Positions 22,095 to 34,257 of a stretch of DNA of 64,000 nt are shown piece after piece. Position 1 is the stretch's first letter; the number at the start of each line of letters is the position of its first letter. Both the position numbers and the translations under genes were made by a program. The notes beneath the pieces are model-generated. The model was given only the letters and a program-made list of their open reading frames with translations. It was not told where the DNA came from and did no database searches. The stretch comes from Prosapia bicincta. Its lineage: Eukaryota > Arthropoda > Insecta > Hemiptera > Cercopidae. Location: the NCBI GenBank assembly GCA_036971475.1, contig JBAIZL010000002.1, positions 134,393,740-134,457,739 on the forward strand, given 5' to 3'.

Positions 22095-25000
22095 TCTTTG
22101 ATCTTATGAGTCAAGAATCAACTGTTATTCTGGGTTTTTGTTGATTCCATATTCACGTGAGATGTTATTCTGTGATTCACTAAAGTGGTCTTAGAGTTAT
22201 TATATTAAAATAGTTAGAATAATTAATTACCTATTTCAATTATTGTCAGAGAGAATTTAGCGGGTTTTGTTTCAGAAATAGCTAAGATAGGTTATGCTAG
22301 GGAAAATACAAGTAATTTTTATTCTTTAGTATAAAGATAAAGGAAATGACATTTGTTTAAAATACATAAAATTGATATTAGGTCCTGATATATATTATGT
22401 AGACACAGTAGTTGATGTCTAAAGAAAATATCATTTACTGACTAAACACACCAAAATTACTTAGGTATTGTAGTCGTTAAAAGAGTTGTTCCCATTTTTA
22501 ACTGATGAGATTAAAAAGATGACAAAGATAGTCGCAGGGCATCTGTCACTCATGGTTTAGCTTCATTGTAGTGTAAATTACATTGTTTAAAAGGCTGGCT
22601 ATCAGTTTTTGTAGATTAGCTACGTGCAAGCTGATAGTTTTGCCCAGAACTTCCTTTTTTGACTTTGTTACTCAAGAGTAATTTCTAACGTTTTTTCTTG
22701 AGATTCACTAGAGGTATTGTAGGATTACTATAATCCATTATTTGTGCGTCTGTTAGTATGAGGGAAAAGTTGTTACTTTTTTTTTTAAAGTGTTATTAAC
22801 AGGGAATCACTGATTTGTTTCAGGATGCACTAAGATAATATTAGGAACTGTTAGATATTCAATGTACGTAATAATTAATGTTTAAACAAAATGTAATTTA
22901 GTGAGTGATACGGCAAACATTTCTTAGGTATTGTAGTCATTATATGTATTGTTCCCATTCTTGACTGATGAGATTAAAAATGTGACACAGATGTTCGTAG
23001 GGCATCTGTGTTTCGTGGTTTGGCTTCAGTGTAGTGTAAACTACATTGTTTAAAAGGCTGGCTATCAGTTTTTGTAGATTAGCTACGTGCAAGCTGATAG
23101 TTTTGCCCAGAACTTCCTTTTTTTATCTTGTGAGTCAAGAGTAATTAGTGAGGTTTTTTCTTGGGATTCCCTAGAAGTATTTTAGGATTACTATAATCCA
23201 TTATTTGTGCATCTGTTAGTATTAGGGAAAAGTTGTTACTTTTTCGGAATTCATTAGAATAGGGTGCTAGGCAAAAATAATTTTTTTCTTTAGTGTTATT
23301 AAAAGGGAATCACTGATTTGTTTCAGGATGCACTAAGATAATATTAGGAACTGTTAGATATTATATGAACGCAATAATAAATGTTTAAGCGAAATGTAAT
23401 TTAGTGAGTGATACGGCAAACTTTTTTTTAGGTATTGTAGTCATTACATGTATTGTTCCCATTCTTGACTGATGAGATTAAAAATGTGACACAGATGTTC
23501 GTAGGGCATCTGTGTTTCGTGGTTTGGCTTCAGTGTATTGTAAACTACATTGTTTAAAAGGCTGGCTATCAGTTTTTGTAGATTAGCTACGTACAAGCTG
23601 ATAGTTTTGCCCAGAACTTCCTTTTTTGATCTTGTGAGTCAAGAGTGATTAGTGAGGTTTTTTCTCGGGATTCACTAGAAGTATTTTAGGATTACTATAA
23701 TCCATTATTTGTGCGTCTGTTAGTATTAGGGAAAAGTTGTTACTTTTTAAGAATTCAGGTAGTAGGAAAAAATAATTGTTTCTCTTAAGTGTTATTAATA
23801 GGGAATCACTGATTTGTTTCAGGATGCACTAAGATAATATTAGGAGCTGTTAGTAATTATATGTATGCAGTAATTAATTTGTTTAACAAAATGTAATTTA
23901 GTGAGTGATACGGCAAAATTTGCTTAGGTATTGTAGTCATTACGTGTATTGTTCCCATTTTTGAATAATGAGATTAAAAAATGTGACACAGATGTTCGTA
24001 AGGCATGTGTGACCTGTGGTTTGCTTCAGTGTAGTGTAAACTACATTGTTTATAAGGCTGGCTATCAGTTTTTGTAGATTAGCTACGTGCAAGCTGATAG
24101 TTTTGCCCAGAACTTCCTTTTTTGACCTTGTTACTCAAGAGTAATTACTAAGAGTTTTTCTTGGGATTCACTAGAGGTATTGTAGGATTACTATAATCTA
24201 TTATTTGTGTGTCTGTTAGTATTAGGGAAAAGTTGTTACATTTTAAGAATTCATTAGGATATGGTGCTAGAAAAAACAATTTTTTTCTTAAGAATTTGGA
24301 AACAAAATGACATATTTGTTTCAGGACACAAAGAAAATATTTGAAACTTATAGATATTAAATGCACGCAATAATTAATGTCTAAACGAAATGTAATTTAG
24401 TGAGTGATATCGCAAAATTTGCTTAGGTATTGTAGTCATTACAAGTATTGTTCCCATTCTTGACTGATGAATTTAAAAAATGTGACACAGAAAGTCACAG
24501 GGCATCTATGACACGTAGTTTGGCTTCAGTGTAGTGTAAACTACATTTTTTAAATGGCTGGCTATCAGTTTTTGTAGATTAGCTACGTGCAAGCTGATAG
24601 TTTTGCCCAGAATTTCCTTTTTTTGACCTTGTTACTCAAGAGTAATTACTAAGGTTTTTTCTTGGGATTCACTAATGATATTTTAGGATTATTATAATCC
24701 ATTATTTGTGCTTCTGTTAGTATTAGGGAAAAGTTGTTACTTTTTAAGGATTCATTAGGATAGGGTGCTAGAGAAAAACATTGTTTTTCTTTAGAGCTAG
24801 GAAATGAAAATGACGTATTTGTTTCAGGATACACAAAGAAAATATGTGAAACTTATAGATATTAAATGTACACAATAATTAATGTTTAAACGAAATGTAA
24901 TTTAATGAGTGATACGGCAAATTTGCTTAGGTATTGTAGTCGTTACAAGTATTGTACCCATTCTTGACTGATAAGATTAAAAAATGTGACACAGATGTTC

Positions 25001-26110
25001 ATAGGGCATCTGTGACTTGTGGTTTGGCATCAGTGTAGTGTAAACTACATTGTTTAAAAGGCTGGCTATCAGTTTTTGTAGATTAGCTACGTGCAAGCTG
25101 ATAGTTTTGCCCAGAACTTCCTTTTTTGATCTTGTGTGTCAAGAGTAATTAGTGAGGTTTTTTCTTGGGACTCACTAGAGATATTTAAGGATTATTATAA
25201 TGCATTATTATCCTTCTGTTAGTATTAGGGAAAAGTTGTTACTTTTTAAGAATTCATTAGGATAGGGTGCTAGAGAAAAACATTGTTTTTCTTTAGAGCT
25301 AGGAAATGAAAATGACGTATTGGTTTCAGGATACACAAAGGAAATATTAGGAACTGTTAGATATTCAATGTACGTAATAATTAATGTTTAAACAAAATGT
25401 AATTTAGTGAGTGATACGACAAACGTTTTTTAGGTATTGTAGTCATTACATGTATTGTTCCCATTCTTGACTGATGAGATTAAAAATTTGACACAGATGT
25501 TCGTAGGGCATCTGTGTTTCGTGGTTTGGCTTCAGTGTAGTGTAAACTAAATTGTTTAAAAGGCTGGCTATCAGTTTTTGTAGATTAGCTACGTACAAGC
25601 TGATAGTTTTGCCCAGTTCTTCCTTTTTTGATCTTGTGTGTCGAGAGTAATTAGTGAGGTTTTTTCTTTGGATTCCCTAGGAGTATTTTAGGATTACTAT
25701 AATCCATTATTTGTGCGTCTGTTAGTATTAGGGAAAAGTTGTTACTTTTTCAGAATTCATTAGAATAGGGTGCTAGGCAAAAATAATTTTTTTCTTTAGT
25801 GTTATTAAAAGGGAATCACTGATTTGTTTTAGGATGCACTAAGATAATATTAGGAACTGTTAAATATTACATGTATACAGTAATTAATGTTTAAACGAAA
25901 TGTAATTTAGTGAGTGATACAGCAAAATTTGCTTAGGTATTGTAGTCAATACAAGTATTGTTCCCATTCTTGACTGATAAGATTAAAAAAGGTGACACAG
26001 ATAGTTGTAGGGAGTCTGTCATTTGTCGTTGGGGTCTAATGTAGTCTAATCTACATTGTTAAAATGGCTTGTTATTTATTTGTGTGTACCAGCTATCCAC
26101 AAGCAGACAG
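22095..26110. repeat. About 500-bp satellite array, seven full units plus diverged edges
   Basis: The anchor GGCTGGCTATCAG occurs at 22593, 23056, 23560, 24056, 24556, 25060 and 25562, with a decayed copy near 26064; spacings are 463-504 bp. Each unit contains four short inverted repeats: CACAGATG/CATCTGTG around a 9-nt loop, TGTAGT/ACTACA, CTATCAG/CTGATAG enclosing a nested GTAG/CTAC, and GGATT/AATCC. The hairpin core beginning at the anchor is almost invariant across copies and ends in T6-8; the following 200 bp vary more, with indels. No open frame is shared by the units. Confidence 0.9.
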
Positions 26111-27539
26111 TTTCTGCCCCTTGATTAAAATTGTCATAAACAACCTCGAAATCCTTGCTATCATATTAATACAATAAGTTAGTGCACTGTTCCAAAGTCT
26201 TGGTGGAGGTGTATTTGGTGGTGCTTAGAAGACATTCATATTCTGCAGTTGTTTAAATTGTAACTGGATCCAAATTACAAAAGGACATGAAGAGAATGAT
26301 TACTTAATATGAGTAAGTAAACAAACAACTAAAGCTTAAATTTTTATTTGATATTTTAATTTTCAAACTTTTGTTAGTTTTTAGAATCATGTTATATATG
26401 TTGAAGGAATTCCTGAATAATAAAAAATCTTCTAGATTATGAATATTTGATTGTGTTATACAATAATGTACAACTTATAGTATTATGTTACCAAAATGTA
26501 GAGATTATGAAAACATATTCTTCTTAAGTTAATTTATGTAAAAAGAAAATGAATTTAATAAGATTACGAAATGTATAAAGTTATACAAGTTTACACATTT
26601 GCTTAAATTTAATAAAGGATACACCAATTTTTTTTAGTTAACAATTTTACTAATTGTTTTGTGAAAAAATTCTGTTTAATAATATTCTAGTTAAAAATAG
26701 ACAAGAAAAATTTATTGTACATAAAGTCTAAATGTGTAAATTTATTTCATAAAATTTTCTGAAGTTTTTTTTTATTTAGTTTTTCGTACATTAGTAACTG
26801 GAAAACCTGCACTCCTTAGTATTAAATTATTCTTACTCATTTTTCAAATAAAGTAACATAATTAATATATAATTATTTATAAAACTAATACTTTATTAGT
26901 TTTCGAAAGTATGTTTGTGAAAAAAACAGTTTTATTATTTCAAATAATAACAGATTTTTTCTACATAATAAAAAAAATGTTGAATACATAAAATAATAAA
27001 ATTTAATACAATAAATAGTTACTAGATACAGACTATATATGAGCCACTGAAGGTTTAGCTGAACAAATCTCAGTCTCAAGGGCTTACTTGCCGACGTGTT
27101 TCGAAATAATTCTATGCATAAGAACTTGACTCCATAAAATATGATTATAAGCACAGATTCACACATGCTCATATTACAACATACTCAACAAAATTAAAAA
27201 TAAACAAAACCTTCAAACAATCTAAAATTTGGAATACAAAACAAACAAAAAATACGTCTCTGCCTCATAAAATAACAAAAACACACAAAGTTACTTCTGC
27301 CGTTAGAAAACTCACATATTATTATACAAACGACAAACATATACTTGAAGTAACTTATAGTCCCTAAATAGCAAACAGTCAAGTACAGTCTATCCGAAAT
27401 CTACAAAACAATGTATAACATCTGTCCCAGTTTATACATTGTCCAAAAGCGTTTGAATCATTCAACACAAGATTCAAAGAACGTATAGATTTTAAAAGAA
27501 ATATAAACTTCAATTACACTTGTATGTATTATCTTTGCA
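26111..27539. other. AT-rich intergenic or intronic stretch
   Basis: No gene or element was identified. Near 27060-27110 the sequence GCTTACTTGCCGACGTGTTT resembles the terminus of a third PLE family, but no coding part is attached. Confidence 0.4.
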
Positions 27540-27759
27540 AAAAAAACCACTACTTACGGATTTATTCAGCAGACGCGTTTTGCGCTAGATCAGCACATTT
27601 TTCAATGCTGTGAATTACTGGCAAGACTGTTGCTCAGGTGTGTTGTGTTGATGTGAGTCTGTGATGAATTTTGGTTCTGTGGAGTGTTATTGTTCATAGA
27701 GTAGTTGTTAATTATAGGTGTTCAAATATAGTGTTTGATTAGGAGTGTGTTTTGTCATT

Positions 27760-28240
27760 TGGAATGTGTTGTGGATAGTATTTATGGTGTTTATATATCT
27801 CATAGATTTCTACTGTGTTGAGTTTTTTTGCATTTATTGATGTAATGTACGATTTTTAGATTGGTGTCTATGTCAGTCTGTGTATGTTTTGTATGTCAGT
27901 GGCGAAATTTGATGTGGATTGTGTCTTTCTTATCTGTTTTACGTGCTCTTCGTATCTTGTGGAAAATGTTCTCCCTGTTTGTGCTATGTAAAAGCTGGGA
28001 CTGTTGTAGCATGTAATCTTGTATACGCCTGCCCTGTTGTGTTTATCCTAGTATGTTTTTGAACTGTATAAGTGTTCGTTGTTGTGAATAATACTTTGTA
28101 TTTAAGTTTTAGTGAGTCAATGTGGTGCGTTGTCGCGACATGCAAGTGTTATATATTTTTTAGTTTGTGTGTCTTTTTTTTTGTTGTGTTATGTGTATGT
28201 TGTTTTTGCGCATTATGTATTATCAATACATTATTGATAA
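27760..28240 (-). pseudogene. Penelope-like GIY-YIG relic (block X2)
   Basis: It is the homologue of 530-1030, more degraded; the frame is broken throughout. Upstream at about 27560-27620 lies TTATTCAGCAGACGCGTTTT, which resembles the terminal region of the same PLE family. Confidence 0.7.
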
Positions 28241-28535
28241 TTATGGTAGAACCATAAATCACATGCTTGCATTCTTCAAGGAAAGGTGTTTGTAACAGGT
28301 AAGATTCATAAATAAAAGGAAAGATTGAATCTTGTAATCACAGTTTTTTCTCTTATTTATAAAACAAATATTTTCTAGTGTACTAATTATCCTACCATAG
28401 TCAGTCTTCTGGCATCAGCCTTTTTGAGAACTGGTGTAATGTTCTAACTAGCATACATTTGTTCTGTTATAAAGGTCAGCATAATAGTCAAAGCATTTGG
28501 TTGAATTTGACAAAATTTGTGTTTTGATTTGCTAG

Positions 28536-28659
28536 AAAATGACGAATATCAGAATGAAGATTCACCATTCCAATGCCAGCAGCCTTAACAATTAACAGCA
28601 ACTTTAATCATAGACTACATCTGTACTGCTCGAAACTGTGTCATTGGGCTGAATATCAG
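28536..28659 (+). other. Exon-like segment a, first copy in X2
   Basis: Acceptor TTTGCTAG and CAG|GTATAT borders are present, and it is 8 nt longer than the standard 116 nt. The frame M-N-E-D-S-P-F-Q is interrupted by TAA; a second frame (I-P-M-P-A-A-L-T-I-N-S-N) is open to the donor. Confidence 0.3.
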
Positions 28660-29063
28660 GTATATTTTTTGGAAATTTCTCTTACCTAATCTTTTAGCAC
28701 AACTGTATTTTTTGTAAAATCACAAAGTTTTATTTGTATTATGAAATGACCATTTTTTAATTTGAGATTAACTGTCATTATGTATCTAATATATCTTAAA
28801 CATTTAATGTGTGGAGACCAGGGTAAAGTGGATAAATGTTTTTTAAACCGCTGACAAATCATGAATAAAGTAAAAAAGATTCTGTCATAGTGTTAAATAT
28901 CATCTAAAATACATCATCTATTGATAGGAAAATAGTTATTTACTAATCTAAAAAGACAGGAATATAAATAAATCATTTATATATAAATTTCAATTATTCT
29001 CTTTGCCCTAATAATAGTCAAAGCATTTGTTATATTGGCAAAATTTGTGTTTTGATTTGCTAG

Positions 29064-29179
29064 AAAATGATGAATGAAGATTCACCAATCCAAAGCCAGC
29101 AGCCTTACCAATTAATAGCAACTTTAATCATAGACTACATCTGTACTGCTCGAAACTGTGTCATTGGGCTGAATATCAG
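29064..29179 (+). CDS. Candidate exon a, 116 nt, second copy in X2
   Basis: Starting at the acceptor the frame is open across the whole segment (MMNEDSPIQSQQPYQLIATL ...) and past the donor. The donor GTATAT is weak. Coding status is uncertain because another frame is also nearly open and the best-preserved feature between copies is the nucleotide sequence itself. Product not recognised. Confidence 0.3.
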
Positions 29180-29784
29180 GTATATTTTTTGGAAATTTCT
29201 CTTACCTACTCTTTTAGCACAAATGTTTATTTGTAAGATTACAAATTTTCATTTGTATTATGAAATATCCATTTTTTACTTTGAGATTAACTGTCATTAA
29301 TGTATGTAATATATTTTGAACATTTATTGTTTGGAGGCCAGGGTAAAGTGGATAACTTTTTTTTAAACCGCTGACAAATCTTGAATAAAGTAAAAAAGAT
29401 TCTGTCATAGTGTTAAATATCATCTAAAATACATCATCTATTGATAGGAAAATAGTTATTTACTAATCTAAAAAACAGGGATGTAAATATATCATTTATA
29501 CATAAATGTTAATTATTCTCTTTGCCCAGGTACCCTAAGCAAAGTGAATAATGTAACCCAGGCAATGTGAATTTTGTACTCATTAACCTGAAAATTGAAA
29601 TATGGTGGGATAAAATGCACACAAGCACAAAATATCTCTGTAACATTTAATTTCACAAAATAACTCTTAATTGAAGAGTACACATTACACCACAAAATTT
29701 AAAGCTATATACTTTACACTCTTTAAATTTTTAATATTAAGTAGAATTAAAAGAAATTTTATTGTGTGTCAACTTTATCTGTTG

Positions 29785-30185
29785 ATACATAAATCAAAGA
29801 AATATGATCCCAATCCACAACAGTCTGAACAGCCTTCATGCGACTATTCAAGACAATGCCCGCACTGTATCCAATCATCCAGAGGGGGTCCTCTTATTTT
29901 TCCTGGAAAATTAAACAATGGAAATCTTTTTTCTCTTTTAAAAATGTGAGTTTTTCTTATTATTGACAATTGGTAAGGTTTTTTCTTTTGTAAGACTTCT
30001 TTAAATCTCATTTCTTGCTAAGAGGGGCAAAAAGAATACAGTAAGATTTTGACGACCCTGAAATGGAATTGAAACCATCTTCAATAGATTTTATGGCTAA
30101 TTTTAAATTTTCTTCAGACCATCTATCTTCCATTCATATTTGTATACCATCTGAAAACCAAATTTGGTTTCAGTTTGTTTTAAAT
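29785..30185 (-). pseudogene. Decayed pogo-type transposase (X2 copy)
   Basis: It shows the same order as 2320-2745: psq helix-turn-helix relic (about 30040-30130) and zinc finger with D-D-W-I-Q-C-G-H-C-L-E (about 29820-29895), here with more damage in the psq part. Confidence 0.55.
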
Positions 30186-30202
30186 AATTTATTTGTTAGT
30201 TT

Positions 30203-32110
30203 TATTGTATGATGAGTGAAGTATACATGCATAAAATATATCTGGGCAAAGTAAATAGTAATCCACTATACCCGGCCTGCACAATTTTTAAAAAAGTAAT
30301 GAAATTACCCATAATCGTTAAACTTTTTATTTTGCAAGAAACGTTATGGAAAGGGAAATGAACAAGCAGTCAATTAAGCTTGTAACATACAAGTTTTTTC
30401 AAAGAAAATAACTTGAATGTTTTTTCAGAAGCAACAAATTCAAACAACACACAGCCTTGTGCTTAAAACGACACTATGGTGCTGGGTCTTGTGGTGACGC
30501 TTCATTTGTTCACATATTAGGCCCTTAGACCTTCAGTAAATCAAGATAGGAAATTATATCGAAAAATCACTTTGCCCGGACTTCCACTACTTAGTTAATT
30601 TACTTCATATTAGAATTAAAATTCAAATATGCACAAATTTTGAAATTTTTAAAACCTCTTATAAAACTATATCTAAAAACTACTCAACTAAGTGAATACG
30701 TAATGGCTTACTTGTTCACTCGTTTCATTACCTTAGTTCCATTTACAAAGCTAACCCTCTACCAATGGTAGGTATCTTAGTTAAGTACTTTTTAAATATA
30801 GTTTAGTCAGTGAATTCAAGATGATTACATCAACCAACATTTTTAAAAATTTAAAGGAATTAAATTTATTTTTATTTAATTTAAAAATCAAAGAATATAT
30901 AATGGAATGAATATTTCTTGGTTATTGGCAAGATTTATTTAAATCCCTGATTGTGTGTAAGGTTGTGTTTATATATTCGAGTGAGCATTTATTTGCCCAA
31001 AGTCACAGGTTAAAGAGTTTAGGACAATTCATCTCTCAAGGGTTTTCACAATTTACCCAAATAAATGTTAGGAATAAAATATCTTCTTACTTTCTAGTAA
31101 ATATAACACAGTTTCAATTTGTATCATGAAGCATTTTTCCTATTTTCAATAAGATATGTTTCTCGTATCGACAATAACAAACAAAAAAACCTTTTGATAT
31201 CTTCAAAGTTTTGTTGTATGATGAGTGAAGTATACATGCATAAAATGTATCTGGGCAAAGTAAATAGTAATCCACCTTGCCCGGCCTGCACAATTCTTAA
31301 AAAAGTATGAAATTACCCATAATCTATAAACATTTTATTTTGCAAAAAACGCTATGGAAAGGGAAATAAATAAGCAGTAAAGTAACCTTATAACAAAAAC
31401 GTTTTTTCATCGTTTCGTCTCAGAAAATTTCCAAAGTAGATACCTTGAATATTTTTTCAGAAGCAAATTCAAACAGCACACAGCCCTTGTGCTCAAAACG
31501 ACACTATGGTGCTGGGTGTTGTCGTGTTTCCTTCATTTAGTTCACATATTTGGCCTTTCGAGCGTTAGTAACTCTAGACAGGAAATTATAGCAAAACATC
31601 ACTTTGTCTTAACTTCCACTACTTAGTTAATTTACTTCATATTGGAATTAAAATTCAAATATGCACATATTTTGAAATTTTTAAAACCTTTAATAAAACT
31701 ATATTTAAAAAGTATTTAGCTAAGTGAATACGTAATGGCTTACTTGCTGATATGTTTCAAAACATTCGTTTTACAAAGCTAACCCTCTACCAAAGGTAGG
31801 TATCTTAGCTAAGTACTTTTTAATAATAGATTAATCAGTGAATTTAAGATGTTTACATCAAGCAACTTTTATAAAAGTTTAAGGGAATCAAATTTACTTT
31901 TTATTTAATTTAAAAATCAAAGAATATATTATTGAATGAATTTTTCTTGTTTATTGGTAAGATTTATTTAAATCCTTGATTGTGTGTACGGTTGTGTTTA
32001 TACATTCGAGGGAGCATTTATTTGCCCAAAGTCACAGGGAAATGAATTTAGGGCAATTCATCCCTAAATGGTTTTTACAAATTACCCAAATAAGTGATAG
32101 GAATAAAATA
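30203..32110. repeat. Approximately 1-kb tandem duplication private to X2
   Basis: The stretch beginning TGTATGATGAGTGAAGTATA at about 30205 recurs at about 31210, followed by the same landmarks: TTTGCCCGGCCTGCACAA, the GAAGCAACAAATTCAAAC region, and TGTGTGTA(A/C)GGTTGTGTTTA. X1 and X3 have it once. Confidence 0.85.
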
Positions 32111-32495
32111 ATGCTGCATTAATTTTTGATTATTTAATTATTGCTTTAATTATTGATTTTTAATTATTGCTGAATTTGGTAAGAAAACCTGTTACTATTA
32201 CAAATCATAAAACATATAATTAATAAATTGTTACATATAGTTACAATTTTTAATGCCTAATATCTTTATATTTGATGAACTTATGAAATGACCTAATAAT
32301 TTTCACACTTTTGAAATGTAATTCATAAATTTTAAATGTGCTTTTTATCAACTAAGCCAATAATACTTGATATTCATTTAAATTTTATTCAAAATTTAGT
32401 TTTAAAAACTGTTTTTTAAATGTATTGTAATTATTAATATTTTGTCAGTTTCAAAGGAAAAAGAATTTTAAATAGGATTTTGTAACCGAACTTAC

Positions 32496-32706
32496 CCTTC
32501 TGAAGTCTTGAGGGTATACTGATGTGTAATGTCTTTATGTAATCCACTTCAGTAGGAATAGATAGTGTAGTTTCTCTTATCTTGCGATCTTTAGACACTA
32601 TAGTCTTGGGTGGTAGCTGCGTATCTGACCCATTCACCAAACCTCTAATGGCCTCTTCTCCAGTCTTCATTCTTGGTATAGATGTTTGGATATACATGAA
32701 TGTTTT
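32496..32706 (-). CDS. Candidate 211-nt coding exon, intact copy in X2
   Basis: Minus strand: acceptor ...GATAG at 32707-32711 and donor G|GTAAGTTC at 32491-32495. It is open from the first base for 70 codons plus one nucleotide (phase 0 in, phase 1 out), beginning K-T-F-M-Y-I-Q-T-S-I-P and including EEAIRGLVNGSDTQLPP and R-E-T-T-L-S-I-P-T-E-V-D-Y-I-K. The composition looks like a soluble host protein. The X3 copy is also open; five other copies in the array are broken. I do not recognise the family, and the partner exons were not found. The acceptor lacks a strong pyrimidine tract. Confidence 0.5.
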
Positions 32707-33435
32707 CTATCATGAATTTTAATTCATTAGAAATACTTCAACTTAGGTCTAAATTTATTTTGTTTTAGCAGGGTGTAACGCCCCTTGGCACAAAATGTAC
32801 TAATCAATCACTATACTGTCAAACTCTCGATATTATTAGCATGACTTAACAAAAATATAACTGCTTGTAGCTTTCAGAAATTCCAACTGCAGTTTGTCGC
32901 AATGAGTTAAGTTAGATAGATGACCAAAAATCTTAATGGATCCTTATATGCTTTGGCACTTCTTATTTATCTCCCTCCCTTTAATAAATCAGAACTATGT
33001 ATAAAATATTAAACCTTATATTTAACACAATATATTTTTGTACAAGCCAGGTGTGACGGAATAATGGAGTGATGGGTAATAGAATGTTTACAATCATGAC
33101 TTATCACTGAGATCTTTAAAATATATTGCTTCTTGGAACAAATGCTATTGTATTGGTTTTTATAAAGTTTTTTACTTAAAAATAGTAATTGATTAAAAAA
33201 AACATTTTCTATAAAAAAACTATAAAGTTTACTTTTGTCTGGTTTCTCTATAACAATGTACATGTTTAGGTCATAAATATGAAAGATACTAGTTACAATA
33301 TTAATTTCTTATAGCAAAAGGAATTAGTAAAACATATAAAAACAATAACAAATAAAAAAATTAGGAGCAGAGAGAAAGTAATAAATTGACCATAAAAACA
33401 ATTTATTGAAACAGTTTTGTGTTTTTTTTAACTAG

Positions 33436-33583
33436 AAAAGCGCTCCAAGAAGATAATGTTAGCATAATGAAGAGGACACCGTCTCCAATTTTATCAAGAG
33501 TCTCAACCAATAACAACACAGAAAGCAACTTTAATCAACAAGACATCTTTACTGCTACAGAGTGACATTGTCCTAAATATAAG
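33436..33583 (+). CDS. Candidate exon b, 148 nt (X2 copy)
   Basis: Acceptor TTTTTTTAACTAG and donor AAG|GTAAGT are present. Compared with the array copies it has several replacements (V-L-H to A-L-Q, S-N-S-N to N-N-T-E-type changes) and CCA to CCG silent in the proposed frame. The frame stays open to the same TGA. Confidence 0.4.
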
Positions 33584-33809
33584 GTAAGTTTATCCGTAAT
33601 TATTGTACACAATTTCTCTTCGGCATGACTCTTTGGCATTATATTATTCCCAGTTTTGTAAAATATAAATGTGGCTGTGTTTAGTGAAGAAATATACAAG
33701 ATGTCATTATTTGTATCTGAAAAGCAATGAGGGAAAATATTGAAATAATCATATGAAAACACCATTGATGTTTGCAAAAAAAAATTTGGAGCAGAATAGA
33801 CGAATGCTG

Positions 33810-34247
33810 CAATAGAGTCTCAAGAATTGGAGTCCCGATATTTTCAGCTTCCATTAAATTCGACCCTGTTTCTATTTGAGCCTATTTTATATATTTAAAA
33901 GAAAATGACGAGTCAGGCACAAGAAATATTTATATCAATTTGCTGTGCATAGCAAATCATTCGAGTTTCCAAGAAATGGTTATATCAATATGGTATGCAA
34001 AGAAAATGATTCGAGTTTCCAAGAAATGGTTATATCAATATGGTATGCAAAGAAAATGAGCCTGGCTTCCAAGATATGTTTACATAAAGTTCTATAAACG
34101 CATTTAATGCATTTTTAATTTTAGTGTTAGGGTTCATTAAAACTCCAATTTTTCTAATGCACAGGAGCATAATTCCGTGTAATCCGAGTTTTCAGTAATC
34201 CAAGGCGGTGTCCCTCTCATCTATCTCAAATTCTCAAGACTCTACTG
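33810..34247. mobile_element. Complete pogo-like MITE, 438 bp (X2)
   Basis: The left end CAATAGAGTCTCAAGAATTG and right end CAATTCTTGAGACTCTACTG-type inverse form imperfect terminal repeats. TA follows the right end at 34248-34249; the left flank is TG instead of TA, so the target duplication is not perfect. The interior holds diverged 49-bp minisatellite units (about 33930-34075) and no coding sequence. Confidence 0.6.
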
Positions 34248-34257
34248 TATATGAATT

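Noticed and set aside
22095..26110. Regularly spaced repeats considered as a CRISPR array
   Set aside because: The period is about 500 bp with homologous, not unique, spacers, in a eukaryotic context; it is a satellite.
26885..27382. Minus-strand hydrophobic frames of 62-95 codons
   Set aside because: Phe/Tyr/Ile-rich translation of AT-rich DNA with no motif; unlike the nad6 fragment it matches no mitochondrial protein that I can recognise.
27560..27620. GCTGATCTAGCGCAAAACGCG on the minus strand as a second hammerhead
   Set aside because: The core positions after CTGAT are not GA and the GAAA is changed to CAAA; at best a relic of a related terminus.
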